This document shows positions 48,355 to 56,890 of a stretch of DNA of 64,000 nt, piece after piece. Below the pieces are notes generated by a model. It did not search any database. It had not been told where the DNA came from and saw nothing but the letters and a program-made list of their open reading frames with translations. The position numbers and the translations under genes are program-made. Position 1 is the first letter of the stretch; every line of letters begins with the position of its first letter. This DNA comes from Corynebacterium sp. (GTDB taxonomy: Bacteria > Actinomycetota > Actinomycetes > Mycobacteriales > Mycobacteriaceae): contig NZ_JAUNKO010000004.1 in the NCBI RefSeq assembly GCF_030532715.1, positions 62,001-126,000 on the forward strand, in the 5' to 3' direction.

Positions 48355-48996
48355 CTAGAGGCCCTGGTTGGGAATCCGCCCCACCGCTTGCACGTGGTCG
48401 CCCGCCCACACGTAGGTGACGTCCACGAAGAAGTTTTCTGATTTCGCGTTGGGGTCGTCGCTGGCGTAGAAGGCTTCCCAGTCTTTGTAGCGGACGGTGA
48501 CGGAGCGGTTGTCGGTAGCGATCACTACGTGTTGTGCTGGCACTAATGCACCTACGCCGAGGTATTCGCCTTTGTGGAACAGCATGAGTTGCATTTCGAA
48601 TTCCGCGGATGGGTATTCGAGCGGCATGAGCGTGGCGTAGGAGAGGTCGGAGCAGGTGTCGTAGTTGCTGTCGCCGTGGTAGGTCCAACCGCTGTGTTGC
48701 GCGTCGTGCGGCTTGGGCACGTTCGGGATGTTACGTGTGATTTCGGGGGAGTTGGGTTCGCCGGGGCAGCCGGGGTTGGGGTGCGCGTTTGGGGTGAGGG
48801 TAGCTCCGGGCTCCGTTTCCGTATCGACGTCCGGCGTGGCGGCGTTATGCTGTGCATCACCCTTGGCAGGCTCGGCCGTCGTTACGGTAACAACTTCCGG
48901 ATCGGGGTGTTCGGTAGTGGGCCGGCCAATAGGCAGCAAGGCGCAGGAAGTGCACAGAAGAGTGCTTGCGAGGGTGGGAAGCAAGAAACGGCGCAT
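48355..48996 (-). CDS. LppP/LprE-like lipoprotein
   Basis: 213 residues, lipobox CTSC (Cys18). After a Thr/Glu/Pro-rich linker the domain carries CSDLSYATLMPLEY and LMLFHKGEYLGVG, typical of the LppP/LprE family of mycobacterial lipoproteins, with four cysteines. Function unknown. It is convergent with guaA. Confidence 0.8.
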   Translation of the reverse strand: MRRFLLPTLASTLLCTSCALLPIGRPTTEHPDPEVVTVTTAEPAKGDAQHNAATPDVDTETEPGATLTPNAHPNPGCPGEPNSPEITRNIPNVPKPHDAQHSGWTYHGDSNYDTCSDLSYATLMPLEYPSAEFEMQLMLFHKGEYLGVGALVPAQHVVIATDNRSVTVRYKDWEAFYASDDPNAKSENFFVDVTYVWAGDHVQAVGRIPNQGL

Positions 48997-49025
48997 GTGG
49001 GACCACTATAACTGTGCGGGTGTTG

Positions 49026-50381
49026 TTATAGCACCATGGCGGCGGCCCAGCCAGCTACAAGGAGGGGGATATTGAAGTGCAGGAAGGTCGGGATGACGGA
49101 GCCGGTGATGTGGTCGTGTTGGCCGTCGGCGTTTAGGCCGGCGGTGGGGCCGAGGGTGGAATCGGAGGCGGGGGAGCCGGCGTCGCCGAGTGCGCCTGCG
49201 GTACCGATGATCGCTACGGTGGCTAGCGGGGAGAACCCCAACGATGCACACAGTGGGACGTAGATCGCGGCGATGATAGGCAGGGTGGAGAATGAGGAAC
49301 CGATGCCCATGGTGACAATCAACCCGACTATCAGCATGGCCATCGCTGCGGCCGCTTTTGAGCCTGCGAAGAGGGCGGCGGAGGCGTCGACAAGCGATTC
49401 GATATCGCCGGTGGCGTTCATCACGGAAGCGAAACCCTGGGCGGCAATCATGATGAAGCCAATCAGGGCCATCATTTTCATGCCGGAGGTGAATACGTCG
49501 TCAGCCTCCCGCCAGTTCACGGCGCCGGTGACAAGGAAGATGCTCAAGCCCACGAGCGCGCCGATCAACAGGGAATCCGCCTCCAGTTCCATGAATTGCA
49601 TGATTACCTGGATGGCAAACGTCGCTACGATGGCAATGAGCGCGACAGTGACCTTATAGGGTGACAGCGGCTGGGATTCCAGCTTGCTGGTGGCGGTGAT
49701 GGGGATATCTTCGTAGGTGCGGGGGCGCCGGTAGGTAACAAACACCGCCACGAGCATGCCTCCGAACATCCCGAGCGCCGGAATGCCCATCGCTTTCATG
49801 ACGTTGATCCCCGCGGTATCCATGCCCGCGTCGTTGATGTTGCCCAGCAAAATATCGTTGAGGAAGATGCTACCGAAGCCCAGCGGAATAAACATGTAGG
49901 TGGTGACCAGGCCAAACGTAATGACGCAGGCGACCGCCCGGCGATCCAACTTCAGCCGGTTGAGCACAGTGAGCAGTGGCGGAATCAGCAATGGAATGAA
50001 CGCGATGTGCACGGGGATCAAATTCTGGCTCATTATTGCCATGGACATAATGCCCAGCAGCAACCCCCATTTGGTCACCGCATGTGCGGTGGCGTTGACG
50101 CCTTCGTTGGTGGAGCCCATCTTTTCGATGAGCCAATCCGCAAGTAGGCGGGGTAAACCCGAGGCCGCCACTGCCATAGCGAAGGCGCCGAGCAACGCGT
50201 AGCTTAAGGCGATTTTCGCGCCGCCGGACAGGCCGTCTTGGAAGGCCACCATGGTGCCATCCAGGCCGAGGCCGCCGACGAGGCCGCCGACGACCGCGCC
50301 GATAAACAGGGCGAGCACGACGTGCACGCGCGCCAGCGCGAGCGCAAGCATGACGATGACCGCAAGCAATACAGCATTCAT
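49026..50381 (-). CDS. Na+/H+-antiporter-family transporter (NhaC/YuiF-like)
   Basis: 451 residues with about eleven membrane segments. Family signatures are GAFAMAVAASGLPRLLADWL, the MSQNLIPVHIAFIPLLIP segment and SFSTLPIIAAIYVPLCASLG. Proteins of this branch exchange cations or import organic acids and amino acids (YuiF/HisP-type); the substrate is not decided. ATG 50381 was chosen. Divergent from the two-component system. Confidence 0.85.
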   Translation of the reverse strand: MNAVLLAVIVMLALALARVHVVLALFIGAVVGGLVGGLGLDGTMVAFQDGLSGGAKIALSYALLGAFAMAVAASGLPRLLADWLIEKMGSTNEGVNATAHAVTKWGLLLGIMSMAIMSQNLIPVHIAFIPLLIPPLLTVLNRLKLDRRAVACVITFGLVTTYMFIPLGFGSIFLNDILLGNINDAGMDTAGINVMKAMGIPALGMFGGMLVAVFVTYRRPRTYEDIPITATSKLESQPLSPYKVTVALIAIVATFAIQVIMQFMELEADSLLIGALVGLSIFLVTGAVNWREADDVFTSGMKMMALIGFIMIAAQGFASVMNATGDIESLVDASAALFAGSKAAAAMAMLIVGLIVTMGIGSSFSTLPIIAAIYVPLCASLGFSPLATVAIIGTAGALGDAGSPASDSTLGPTAGLNADGQHDHITGSVIPTFLHFNIPLLVAGWAAAMVL

Positions 50382-50520
50382 GCATACCAACTTAGGTTGA
50401 AAGGCCCTCACCTCATAATTTTACGGCCCAGTGGGGGTATATTATTCGCCCAAGTGTGAATTTTACTTTGGGTGCTAAGGGTTTCTGTGGGTGTTGTGCG
50501 GGGGATATGTGCGGCTAATT

Positions 50521-50545
50521 TCAGGGTTTGCCCTGAGAAAACCCT
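50521..50545 (+). promoter_or_regulatory. two alternative hairpins before the PspC histidine kinase
   Basis: TCAGGG-TTTG-CCCTGA (50521-50536... arms 6 bp) and CAGGGTTT (50522-50529) with AAACCCTG (50538-50545) use the same left arm, so only one can form. The kinase start lies 55 bases downstream. Confidence 0.4.
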
Positions 50546-50600
50546 GGACTTGCGCTGTTGGGGTTGTTGGGGGTTTATGTGGCGTGGGACGATACATGCT

Positions 50601-51824
50601 ATGGATTCCCCGTACCCCACATATGTGCGCTACCGCCAAGGGCGCGTCGTGGCAGGTGTTGCGGCTGGTTTGTCCGGCCACCTCGGTGTGAACGTTTTTA
50701 TGGTGCGCCTGGCTATGATTTTCACCATGCTGTTCGGGGGCATCGGGCTGTTGTTTTATTCGCTGTTGTGGATTTCCACAAAATTGCAAGACGCCCCACC
50801 GGAGGTGCTGGAGCAGCAGCAGCGGCAGGTCGGGTCTTTCATGCTGGTGCCGGTGGGGTTGCTCGGGGCGGTGGCTTCGTTTTCCTTCGCCACTGGTTTT
50901 CAGGGCAGTACGCTGCTCGCGTTGGGGTCGCTCGGAATGGGTGCGATGTTGGCTTGGCGCGCCATGGACAGCGGGGAGGATGCGTTCACTTCTTCCCGCG
51001 GCATTCTCAGCATTCTCGCTGGGGCGTTGTTGTTGGGTTCGGGAGTGGTGCTGGCGCTGTTGAATTGGGAGACGCCGGCGGTGTTCATGGCGTCGATAGT
51101 GGCGGTGCTGTTGACGTTGGCGGGTGTGCTGGTGTTGGGATTGCCGCTGTGGTTGCGGCTGTGGGATGCGCTCACGGAGGCGCGGGCGGAAACGCGGGCT
51201 GCGGCGGAGCGTGCCGAAATTGCTTCTCGGTTGCACGATTCGGTGTTGCAGACGCTGGCGTTGATTCAGAAGCAGGTTGATGATCCGCAGGCGGTTGCCC
51301 GGCTGGCGCGTTCCCAAGAACGACAGTTGCGCCAGTGGCTGTTTGAGTCTGAGAAAACGCAACCCACAACGACATTTGCGGCGCTCGGACGGGCCTGCGC
51401 CGAGGTTGAAGATATGTTCGGGTTGCACATTGCGCCGGTAACGGTGGGCGCGGATTCGCCGCTGACGGTGGAAACCCAGGCTGCGGTGCTGGCCGCGCGG
51501 GAGGCGATGGTGAATGCCGCGAAGTACGCGCAGGTTGCGCAGCTCGATGTGTATGCCGAAAACTTTGACGGTTTGGAAATTTTCGTGCGCGATCGCGGCG
51601 TGGGTTTCGACGTCGATTGCATCCCCGCCGACCGGCATGGCGTACGTGATTCCATCCTTGGGCGCATGAAACGAGTGGGTGGGGAGGCGGAGATTCGTTC
51701 CGGGGATGACGGCACGGAGGTGAAAATCCGGGTTTCCGTGGGGGAAACGGCTGTGGGCGAAGACTTGCTACATTTCCCCCCGCCGGTCTCGGAGAGCCAA
51801 TCGGAGGGAACACAGGTGCCGTAG
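50601..51824 (+). CDS. PspC-domain sensor histidine kinase (HisKA_3 type)
   Basis: 407 residues. An N-terminal PspC-like domain (about 5-62, RGVVAGVAAGLSGHLGVN-like) with membrane helices is followed by a run of further helices to about 190. The dimerisation helix then has RLHDSVLQTLALIQ with the phospho-acceptor His212, and a HATPase_c domain follows (AAREAMVNAAKYA, RDRGVGFDVD). This layout senses envelope stress and pairs with the next gene, a LuxR-type regulator nine bases downstream. ATG 50601 was chosen. Confidence 0.9.
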   Translation: MDSPYPTYVRYRQGRVVAGVAAGLSGHLGVNVFMVRLAMIFTMLFGGIGLLFYSLLWISTKLQDAPPEVLEQQQRQVGSFMLVPVGLLGAVASFSFATGFQGSTLLALGSLGMGAMLAWRAMDSGEDAFTSSRGILSILAGALLLGSGVVLALLNWETPAVFMASIVAVLLTLAGVLVLGLPLWLRLWDALTEARAETRAAAERAEIASRLHDSVLQTLALIQKQVDDPQAVARLARSQERQLRQWLFESEKTQPTTTFAALGRACAEVEDMFGLHIAPVTVGADSPLTVETQAAVLAAREAMVNAAKYAQVAQLDVYAENFDGLEIFVRDRGVGFDVDCIPADRHGVRDSILGRMKRVGGEAEIRSGDDGTEVKIRVSVGETAVGEDLLHFPPPVSESQSEGTQVP

Positions 51825-51833
51825 CATGGCAGT

Positions 51834-52523
51834 ATGTGCACGGTGTTTTTGGTTGATGATCATTCGGTGTTTCGTTCTGGCGTGAAGGCAGAAATCTCCC
51901 AAGCATTGGAGGTCGTCGGGGAGGCGGGCACCGTTGCGGGCGCTATCGAAGGTATTCAGAATACCCGTCCTGATGTGGTGCTTTTGGACGTGCACATGCC
52001 GGAAGGTGGCGGCCAGGCCGTGATTCGTGGGGTAGACGCTAGTACTACGTTTCTTGCGCTGAGTGTTTCGGACGCTGCGGAAGATGTTATTTCTGTGATC
52101 CGCGCTGGCGCCCGTGGGTACGTTACCAAAACCATTTCCGGACCGGAGCTTATCGACGCCGTGCAACGCGTGCACTCCGGGGACGCCGTGTTTTCACCAC
52201 GGCTCGCGGGTTTTGTGCTTGATGCGTTTTGCGCCCCTGATCGTGTTGCCGGCGCCGGCGTTGTTGACGCCCCTGATGCAGACAGTGCCACGGAATCCGG
52301 GCGGCATGCCCCTGTGTCTGACCCGGTGATTGACGCCTTAACCCGGCGGGAGCTTGAAGTGCTGCGGTTGTTAGCCCGCGGATATACCTACAAGGAAATC
52401 GGTAAGGAATTGTTTATTTCCGTGAAAACGGTGGAGACGCACGCCTCGAATATCTTAAGGAAAACCCAGCAGTCTAACCGTCACGCCCTGACTCGGTGGG
52501 CGCAATCCCACGACCTTGATTAA
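51834..52523 (+). CDS. LuxR-type two-component response regulator
   Basis: 229 residues. The receiver domain has VFLVDDHSVFRSG, phospho-acceptor Asp52 in VVLLDVHMP and Lys in YVTKTISG. A linker leads to the LuxR helix-turn-helix (LTRRELEVLRLLARGYTYKE, ISVKTVETHASNILRK). Partner of the PspC kinase. Confidence 0.95.
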   Translation: MCTVFLVDDHSVFRSGVKAEISQALEVVGEAGTVAGAIEGIQNTRPDVVLLDVHMPEGGGQAVIRGVDASTTFLALSVSDAAEDVISVIRAGARGYVTKTISGPELIDAVQRVHSGDAVFSPRLAGFVLDAFCAPDRVAGAGVVDAPDADSATESGRHAPVSDPVIDALTRRELEVLRLLARGYTYKEIGKELFISVKTVETHASNILRKTQQSNRHALTRWAQSHDLD

Positions 52524-52534
52524 CCGCCGGTAGC

Positions 52535-52771
52535 TTAGTGTTCTTTTGGTGGTTGGGCTACCGCGTAGGAGAGGAAGCCGCAGCCGAGGGCGATGATGCA
52601 GGAACCGATGATCGTCCAGGTAAGGGATTTTTCCGTCACTGGGGTGCATGTTCCGGCGCACATGAGTGGGGCCATTTCCATGAGATGGGTGCCTTGGAGG
52701 AACCACAAGAGCCCCACGGAAATTAAGCTGGCGCCGATAAAAACTTTGATCGATCGTTTGGCAAACGACAT
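52535..52771 (-). CDS. small membrane protein with two helices
   Basis: 78 residues: two membrane helices (KVFIGASLISVGLLWFLQG and TWTIIGSCIIALGCGFLSYA) around a loop with a CAGTCTP motif whose two cysteines may face outside. It is convergent with the response regulator and divergent from imuA'. No family recognised. Confidence 0.65.
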   Translation of the reverse strand: MSFAKRSIKVFIGASLISVGLLWFLQGTHLMEMAPLMCAGTCTPVTEKSLTWTIIGSCIIALGCGFLSYAVAQPPKEH

Positions 52772-52943
52772 GTCCTGCGCTCCATATGTGTATCTATTAA
52801 AAAGCTTAGAGGCGATGCTATAACGCCTGTGAGCGCACATGCTATGGCTTGGGGGAAACGTACCTGAAGCGTTATGGAGCGTGGAGCAAGTGTCACGCCA
52901 AGGTTATGGTTTTGTTGCCAAATTCACCGCACCCCCGAAGCTT

Positions 52944-52959
52944 GCGCACATGCGTTCGA
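52944..52959 (+). promoter_or_regulatory. LexA (SOS) box before imuA'
   Basis: GCGCAC-ATGC-GTTCGA: the right half matches the actinobacterial TCGAAC-N4-GTTCGA consensus perfectly and the left half has two mismatches. A GATACT -10 candidate (52964-52969) follows. Confidence 0.65.
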
Positions 52960-52977
52960 AAACGGATACTGGAACCC

Positions 52978-53727
52978 ATGATGGGAACTAGCGTTCGAAA
53001 GGTTGATGGTGCTGATCTTCGCGGAATGAGCCGCGACGAACGCATCCATATCCTACGCGGACGCATGGCCGCGTTGGGCGCCTTGGGCGGGCACGGCACC
53101 CCCGCGCCCGCGAGTGCGTCAACCCCTAGGAGCGCTTCGAAGCATTTCGATACGGAAGATGTTGTCCCAGTTCCAGGGGCGTTGGCGGAAGTGCTTCCCG
53201 GCGGCGGGCTCGCGCGTCGCGCGGTGTCTGTGTTTAATGAATGCTCGCCGCTGGTGATGCATGTGTTGGTACATGCGGCTCGTCAGGGCGGCAGCATTGG
53301 CGTGGTCGGCTGGCCCGATCTCTGTTTCGCAGAAATGAGCGAATATAGTGAGGCGTTTCGGCATGTGGTGTGTGTCCCCGACCCTGGGATAGAGCCGCTG
53401 TCGGTGGCTGCGACGCTCGGGGAGGGGCTCGATCTTGTGTGTTGCTATCTGCCCCAAACGGAGGTGACTGTTTCCCGCGCGCGCCCGCTGCTGGCAAAGC
53501 TGCGGCGGGGTACGGCGTCGGTCATTTTGGTGGGCGCGCATATCGCTGGCGCGGCGGCCCGCGTCCGAGGCACGGTGCTGGGATTCCACGGTGTCGGCCA
53601 AGGTGTCGGGCGCATTCGAACGATAGAGCTGAAAGTCGAGGTGGCGGCGCGCGGCCAGCAGGCAAGCACCACCCTGCAGCTTGGTGCGCCGCTAGCGTCC
53701 GACAGGCAGCTGCTGCGGGCGGTGTGA
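52978..53727 (+). CDS. imuA': ImuA'-type mutasome accessory protein
   Basis: 249 residues, RecA-like fold without a clear Walker A. VLPGGGLARRAVSVFNEC, a membrane-independent hydrophobic core, and GRIRTIELKVEVAA near the end fit the ImuA'/SulA-like partner of ImuB. The mutasome (ImuA', ImuB, DnaE2) carries out damage-induced mutagenesis; dnaE2 is not in the window. ATG 52978 (MMGTSVRK) or 52981 begins right after the LexA box region. It ends three bases before imuB. Confidence 0.8.
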   Translation: MMGTSVRKVDGADLRGMSRDERIHILRGRMAALGALGGHGTPAPASASTPRSASKHFDTEDVVPVPGALAEVLPGGGLARRAVSVFNECSPLVMHVLVHAARQGGSIGVVGWPDLCFAEMSEYSEAFRHVVCVPDPGIEPLSVAATLGEGLDLVCCYLPQTEVTVSRARPLLAKLRRGTASVILVGAHIAGAAARVRGTVLGFHGVGQGVGRIRTIELKVEVAARGQQASTTLQLGAPLASDRQLLRAV

Positions 53728-53730
53728 GCC

Positions 53731-55215
53731 ATGCGGTGTTTGGTGCTGTGGTTTCCGGATTGGCCGGTGCAGGTGTTGCGGCGGGCGCTGGGGGCGCAAC
53801 CCCACGACCCCATCGCCATCGCACGCGCGGGCGAAGTGTGGGTGTGTAACCAGGCGGCCCGCAATGTCGGGGTGCGGCGCGGCATGCGGGTGCGGCACGC
53901 CCAAGCGTTGTGCCCGCGCCTGCAGGTGGCGGCTGAAGATCAGCGCCGCGACTCCGAGGAATTCGAACAAATAGTCGTGGCGTTGGATGGGCTTGCAGCG
54001 GGTGTGGAAGTGTTGCGCCCAGGCCTCGTGGCGGTGGATGCGTGTGCGGCGGCGACGTACCACGGCGGCGAGGCCCGCGCGATCGAGCTTTTGGTGGATG
54101 CGGCGGCGATGTGTGGTGTGGACTCTTTTGCGGGGGTGGCAGATGAGATCACTACCGCCATGATTGCCGCCCGAGTGCCGGCGCTGGTCTCGCCGAAAGA
54201 TTCAAAGACGTTTTTGGCTAGTCAGCCGGTGCGTATCCTAAGTGCGGAGGACGCGCTGGACGTAGACCCGCACACGGTGCAAACGCTGATTGAACTTGGG
54301 TTACGCACCCTCGGGCAGGTTGCGGATGTAGGCGCGCACAGCATGGTGTCTCGGTTCGGCGCGGCGGGCGAACGCGTGTATCGGATTGCCGTTGCGGATA
54401 CGCAGCGCAGGGTAGCGCCGCCAGCGCCGAGTGCGGAGTTTGCGGTGCGGTACCGCCCCGAGGAGCCCATCGAGCGGGTCGATGCCGCAGCGTTCCTCGG
54501 CCGCCAGCTCGCCCACGAGCTGCACGAAACGCTGCAACACTATGGGCTCGCTTGCCAACGATTGTGTGTTCGGGCGGAGCTTTCCAATGGGGACACCGTA
54601 GAACGCGTGTGGCGCACCTGGGACACCTTGTCAGAGGAGGGCATGGCCGACCGCGTGCGGTGGCAATTGGACGGCTGGTTGCGCGGTGGGGCGTCGATAG
54701 GCGAGGACGGCGGGATTGTCGCGCTCACCTTGGATCCGCTCGAGGTGGGTGTGCCGGATACCGCCGGATTGTGGGGCGATGCGCGGCCGCAGGAACAGGC
54801 GCGGCGCGTCATTGAGCGGGTGCAATCTACGCTGGGGCCGGACCGTGTGCTCCAACCTTTTCGCACTGGTGGTCGAGGCGCGGTGTCGCGTGTGGCGTTC
54901 GCCCCCTACGGGGAACCCACCACCTGCGCGCCCCGCTGGAATGGCGCCCTGCTCAGCCCGCATCCGACCCGTATGCTCAACACCGAAGCAACGCTTTTCG
55001 ACGCCGCGGATGCGCACGTCACCCTCGACGACGAAGCGCTACTAACCTCGCCGCCGACGCGGTTGCGCCTAGGTGGAGCAAGCCACGAAATCACCGGATG
55101 GGCGGGTCCGTGGCTTGACGGCAGCCGAGCTAGAATACAGGTACTGACCAGCGATAACGCCTACCTGTTGTGTTGGGCAGCTCAAGCGTGGCGGGCGGAG
55201 GCTAGCTACGCGTAG
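53731..55215 (+). CDS. imuB: ImuB, Y-family polymerase-like mutasome hub
   Basis: 494 residues in the Y-family fold (MRCLVLWFPDWPVQVLRRAL, WVCNQAARNVGVRRGMRVRHAQALCP, RFGAAGERVYRIA). The metal-binding acidic residues of active Y polymerases are not conserved at the start (FPDWP replaces the DxD region), as expected for the catalytically inactive ImuB. ATG 53731 is coupled to imuA'. It follows the LexA box through that operon. Confidence 0.92.
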   Translation: MRCLVLWFPDWPVQVLRRALGAQPHDPIAIARAGEVWVCNQAARNVGVRRGMRVRHAQALCPRLQVAAEDQRRDSEEFEQIVVALDGLAAGVEVLRPGLVAVDACAAATYHGGEARAIELLVDAAAMCGVDSFAGVADEITTAMIAARVPALVSPKDSKTFLASQPVRILSAEDALDVDPHTVQTLIELGLRTLGQVADVGAHSMVSRFGAAGERVYRIAVADTQRRVAPPAPSAEFAVRYRPEEPIERVDAAAFLGRQLAHELHETLQHYGLACQRLCVRAELSNGDTVERVWRTWDTLSEEGMADRVRWQLDGWLRGGASIGEDGGIVALTLDPLEVGVPDTAGLWGDARPQEQARRVIERVQSTLGPDRVLQPFRTGGRGAVSRVAFAPYGEPTTCAPRWNGALLSPHPTRMLNTEATLFDAADAHVTLDDEALLTSPPTRLRLGGASHEITGWAGPWLDGSRARIQVLTSDNAYLLCWAAQAWRAEASYA

Positions 55216-55234
55216 TAGTGCCTGCGCCCGGGCG

Positions 55235-55918
55235 CTACTTATGCAGAATGTCGATGACCACGCGGGTGGGGTTTTCCAGCACTTGCACCGAATACGGGCG
55301 CCGCTCGCCCTTGATGCCGATGATGAACTGGGATTGCGCCTCGAAGGTGCCGCCGTCCACGATGTCCGAAACCAACTCGGTATTCATTTCCACCCGCCCG
55401 ATATTCGGGTTATCTACCCCGAGTTCGAAAGGGTACGCGGTGCCCGTGATCATGATTTCCAAAGCGGTGTCGCCCGGCACTTCGATGGGGTCTCCGCTGG
55501 CCTGTTGCCGAGGGGAGTCCGTGTAGTCCGCAATCCAGCCCGGTGCGCCGGAGCCGGTGGTTTCAAATACGATGCGGTCGAAACCGTCGTGGCTGGCGGC
55601 GCGTACCGAGGTGACTACCAGCATGCCCATGTCTGCGGGGTTGTGTGTATGCGGCTCTAGGGAAGCCTCGCCAAGCGGGGCTAGTCCGGCATGGCTGGGG
55701 GCCTCCGTGCTGGTGCCGCCTGTGGACGTCGCCTCAGCGCTGGATGCCCGCGGTGAAGCGGTGCTGGAACCGGACGAATTTTCGGAATTCATGGAGGCGG
55801 AAGAATGTTGGGTTGCTCCATTTGGTGCGCACGCGCCAAGCATGCCTGCGAGGATGCAAGCGCTGAAAGTACAGGCAAGGAACCCACGGGGAAGACCAAG
55901 AGGTGACTGCACGGACAT
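55235..55918 (-). CDS. AMIN-like domain lipoprotein
   Basis: 227 residues, lipobox LGAC (Cys30). A Ser/Thr/Ala/Glu-rich linker (about 35-90) leads to a beta domain: DGFDRIVFETTGSGAPGW, YPFELGVDNPNIGRVE, RPYSVQVLENPTRVVIDILH. These match the AMIN-like domain of actinobacterial lipoproteins, thought to bind the cell wall. ATG 55918 was chosen; further upstream the frame has no family character. Confidence 0.8.
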   Translation of the reverse strand: MSVQSPLGLPRGFLACTFSACILAGMLGACAPNGATQHSSASMNSENSSGSSTASPRASSAEATSTGGTSTEAPSHAGLAPLGEASLEPHTHNPADMGMLVVTSVRAASHDGFDRIVFETTGSGAPGWIADYTDSPRQQASGDPIEVPGDTALEIMITGTAYPFELGVDNPNIGRVEMNTELVSDIVDGGTFEAQSQFIIGIKGERRPYSVQVLENPTRVVIDILHK

Positions 55919-56009
55919 GTTGTTAGCGTATCTACAAATTGTGGGCAAGATAGTCTGACGCGGCCGATTGTAAACGAATCGTTGTAAAAGATCGCTATTC
56001 TGGAGACTT

Positions 56010-56888
56010 ATGAGCACCACAACGCGTTGTTCAGCAGCGCTTCATGAGCCACTGCCCGGTACGGCAAAGGAGGGGAGCGTCTATGTGCTGCTGGAACACC
56101 TACAAGGGTGGGGTCGTGATGTGCTCGACGGGGTCGCCTTCGGGGCGGACCTCACCGCCGATATTAAGGCGCACCTGAAAAAAACTGGTGCCCAACTCCA
56201 GTTGATTCGCAAACCTGGCCGCGCGGCAAGGCATCGTACGCATCGGCGAATGTACCTTGTGTTTTGTGAGCTCGGCGTGATCGAAACCTTAGCCGTCACT
56301 GGCCCCGCCGCCATTTTGCGGCTCGACCTTACCGGCCCTGGGCGCAATGGCGCGGAACCGGTCGATCACCCATTGGCACTGGTGTGCACTCACGGCAAGC
56401 GGGACATGTGCTGCGCGCTTAAAGGGCGCCCCGTGGCAGCAGCCATGCAAACCTGCTTTTTCGGCGACGAAATCTGGGAGTCCTCGCACACCAAAGGGCA
56501 CCGGTTTGCGCCCTCGATGCTGCTCTTCCCTTGGGGCTACTCGTATGGACGTTTGAAAGCACCCGCGGCGATTGAAATGCTGAAGCGCGCCAGCCTTGGC
56601 GAAATGTACCTGAAGGGCAATCGCGGGCGGGGCACCTTCGACTCAATCGGACAAGTTGCCGAACTTGCTGTGGCGGAAGTGCTTCTCGACGCCCGCGAAC
56701 CCCTCGCCCCCGGTACGCTTATGGTCGCATCCGACGGTGAGACCACTCGCGTGGTGGGGCACCCTGATGGCAGGCGCTGGCGGGTGCAGCTGGAACAACA
56801 GGAGGTCGATGGGGTGATCGCCTCCTGTGGGGGAGTACCCACGGTCGGCCACTCGTGGGTAGTCACTTCGGTGGAACACGTGGGTTAG
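56010..56888 (+). CDS. sucraseferredoxin-like family protein
   Basis: 292 residues. The thioredoxin-like iron-sulphur segment is CTHGKRDMCCALKGRPVA, with ESSHTKGHRFAPSMLLFPWG following, both diagnostic of Suc_Fer-like proteins. A C-terminal region of about 90 residues is a separate small domain. Electron-transfer role inferred. ATG 56010. Convergent with the methyltransferase-cupin gene, three bases apart. Confidence 0.85.
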   Translation: MSTTTRCSAALHEPLPGTAKEGSVYVLLEHLQGWGRDVLDGVAFGADLTADIKAHLKKTGAQLQLIRKPGRAARHRTHRRMYLVFCELGVIETLAVTGPAAILRLDLTGPGRNGAEPVDHPLALVCTHGKRDMCCALKGRPVAAAMQTCFFGDEIWESSHTKGHRFAPSMLLFPWGYSYGRLKAPAAIEMLKRASLGEMYLKGNRGRGTFDSIGQVAELAVAEVLLDAREPLAPGTLMVASDGETTRVVGHPDGRRWRVQLEQQEVDGVIASCGGVPTVGHSWVVTSVEHVG

Positions 56889-56890
56889 TT

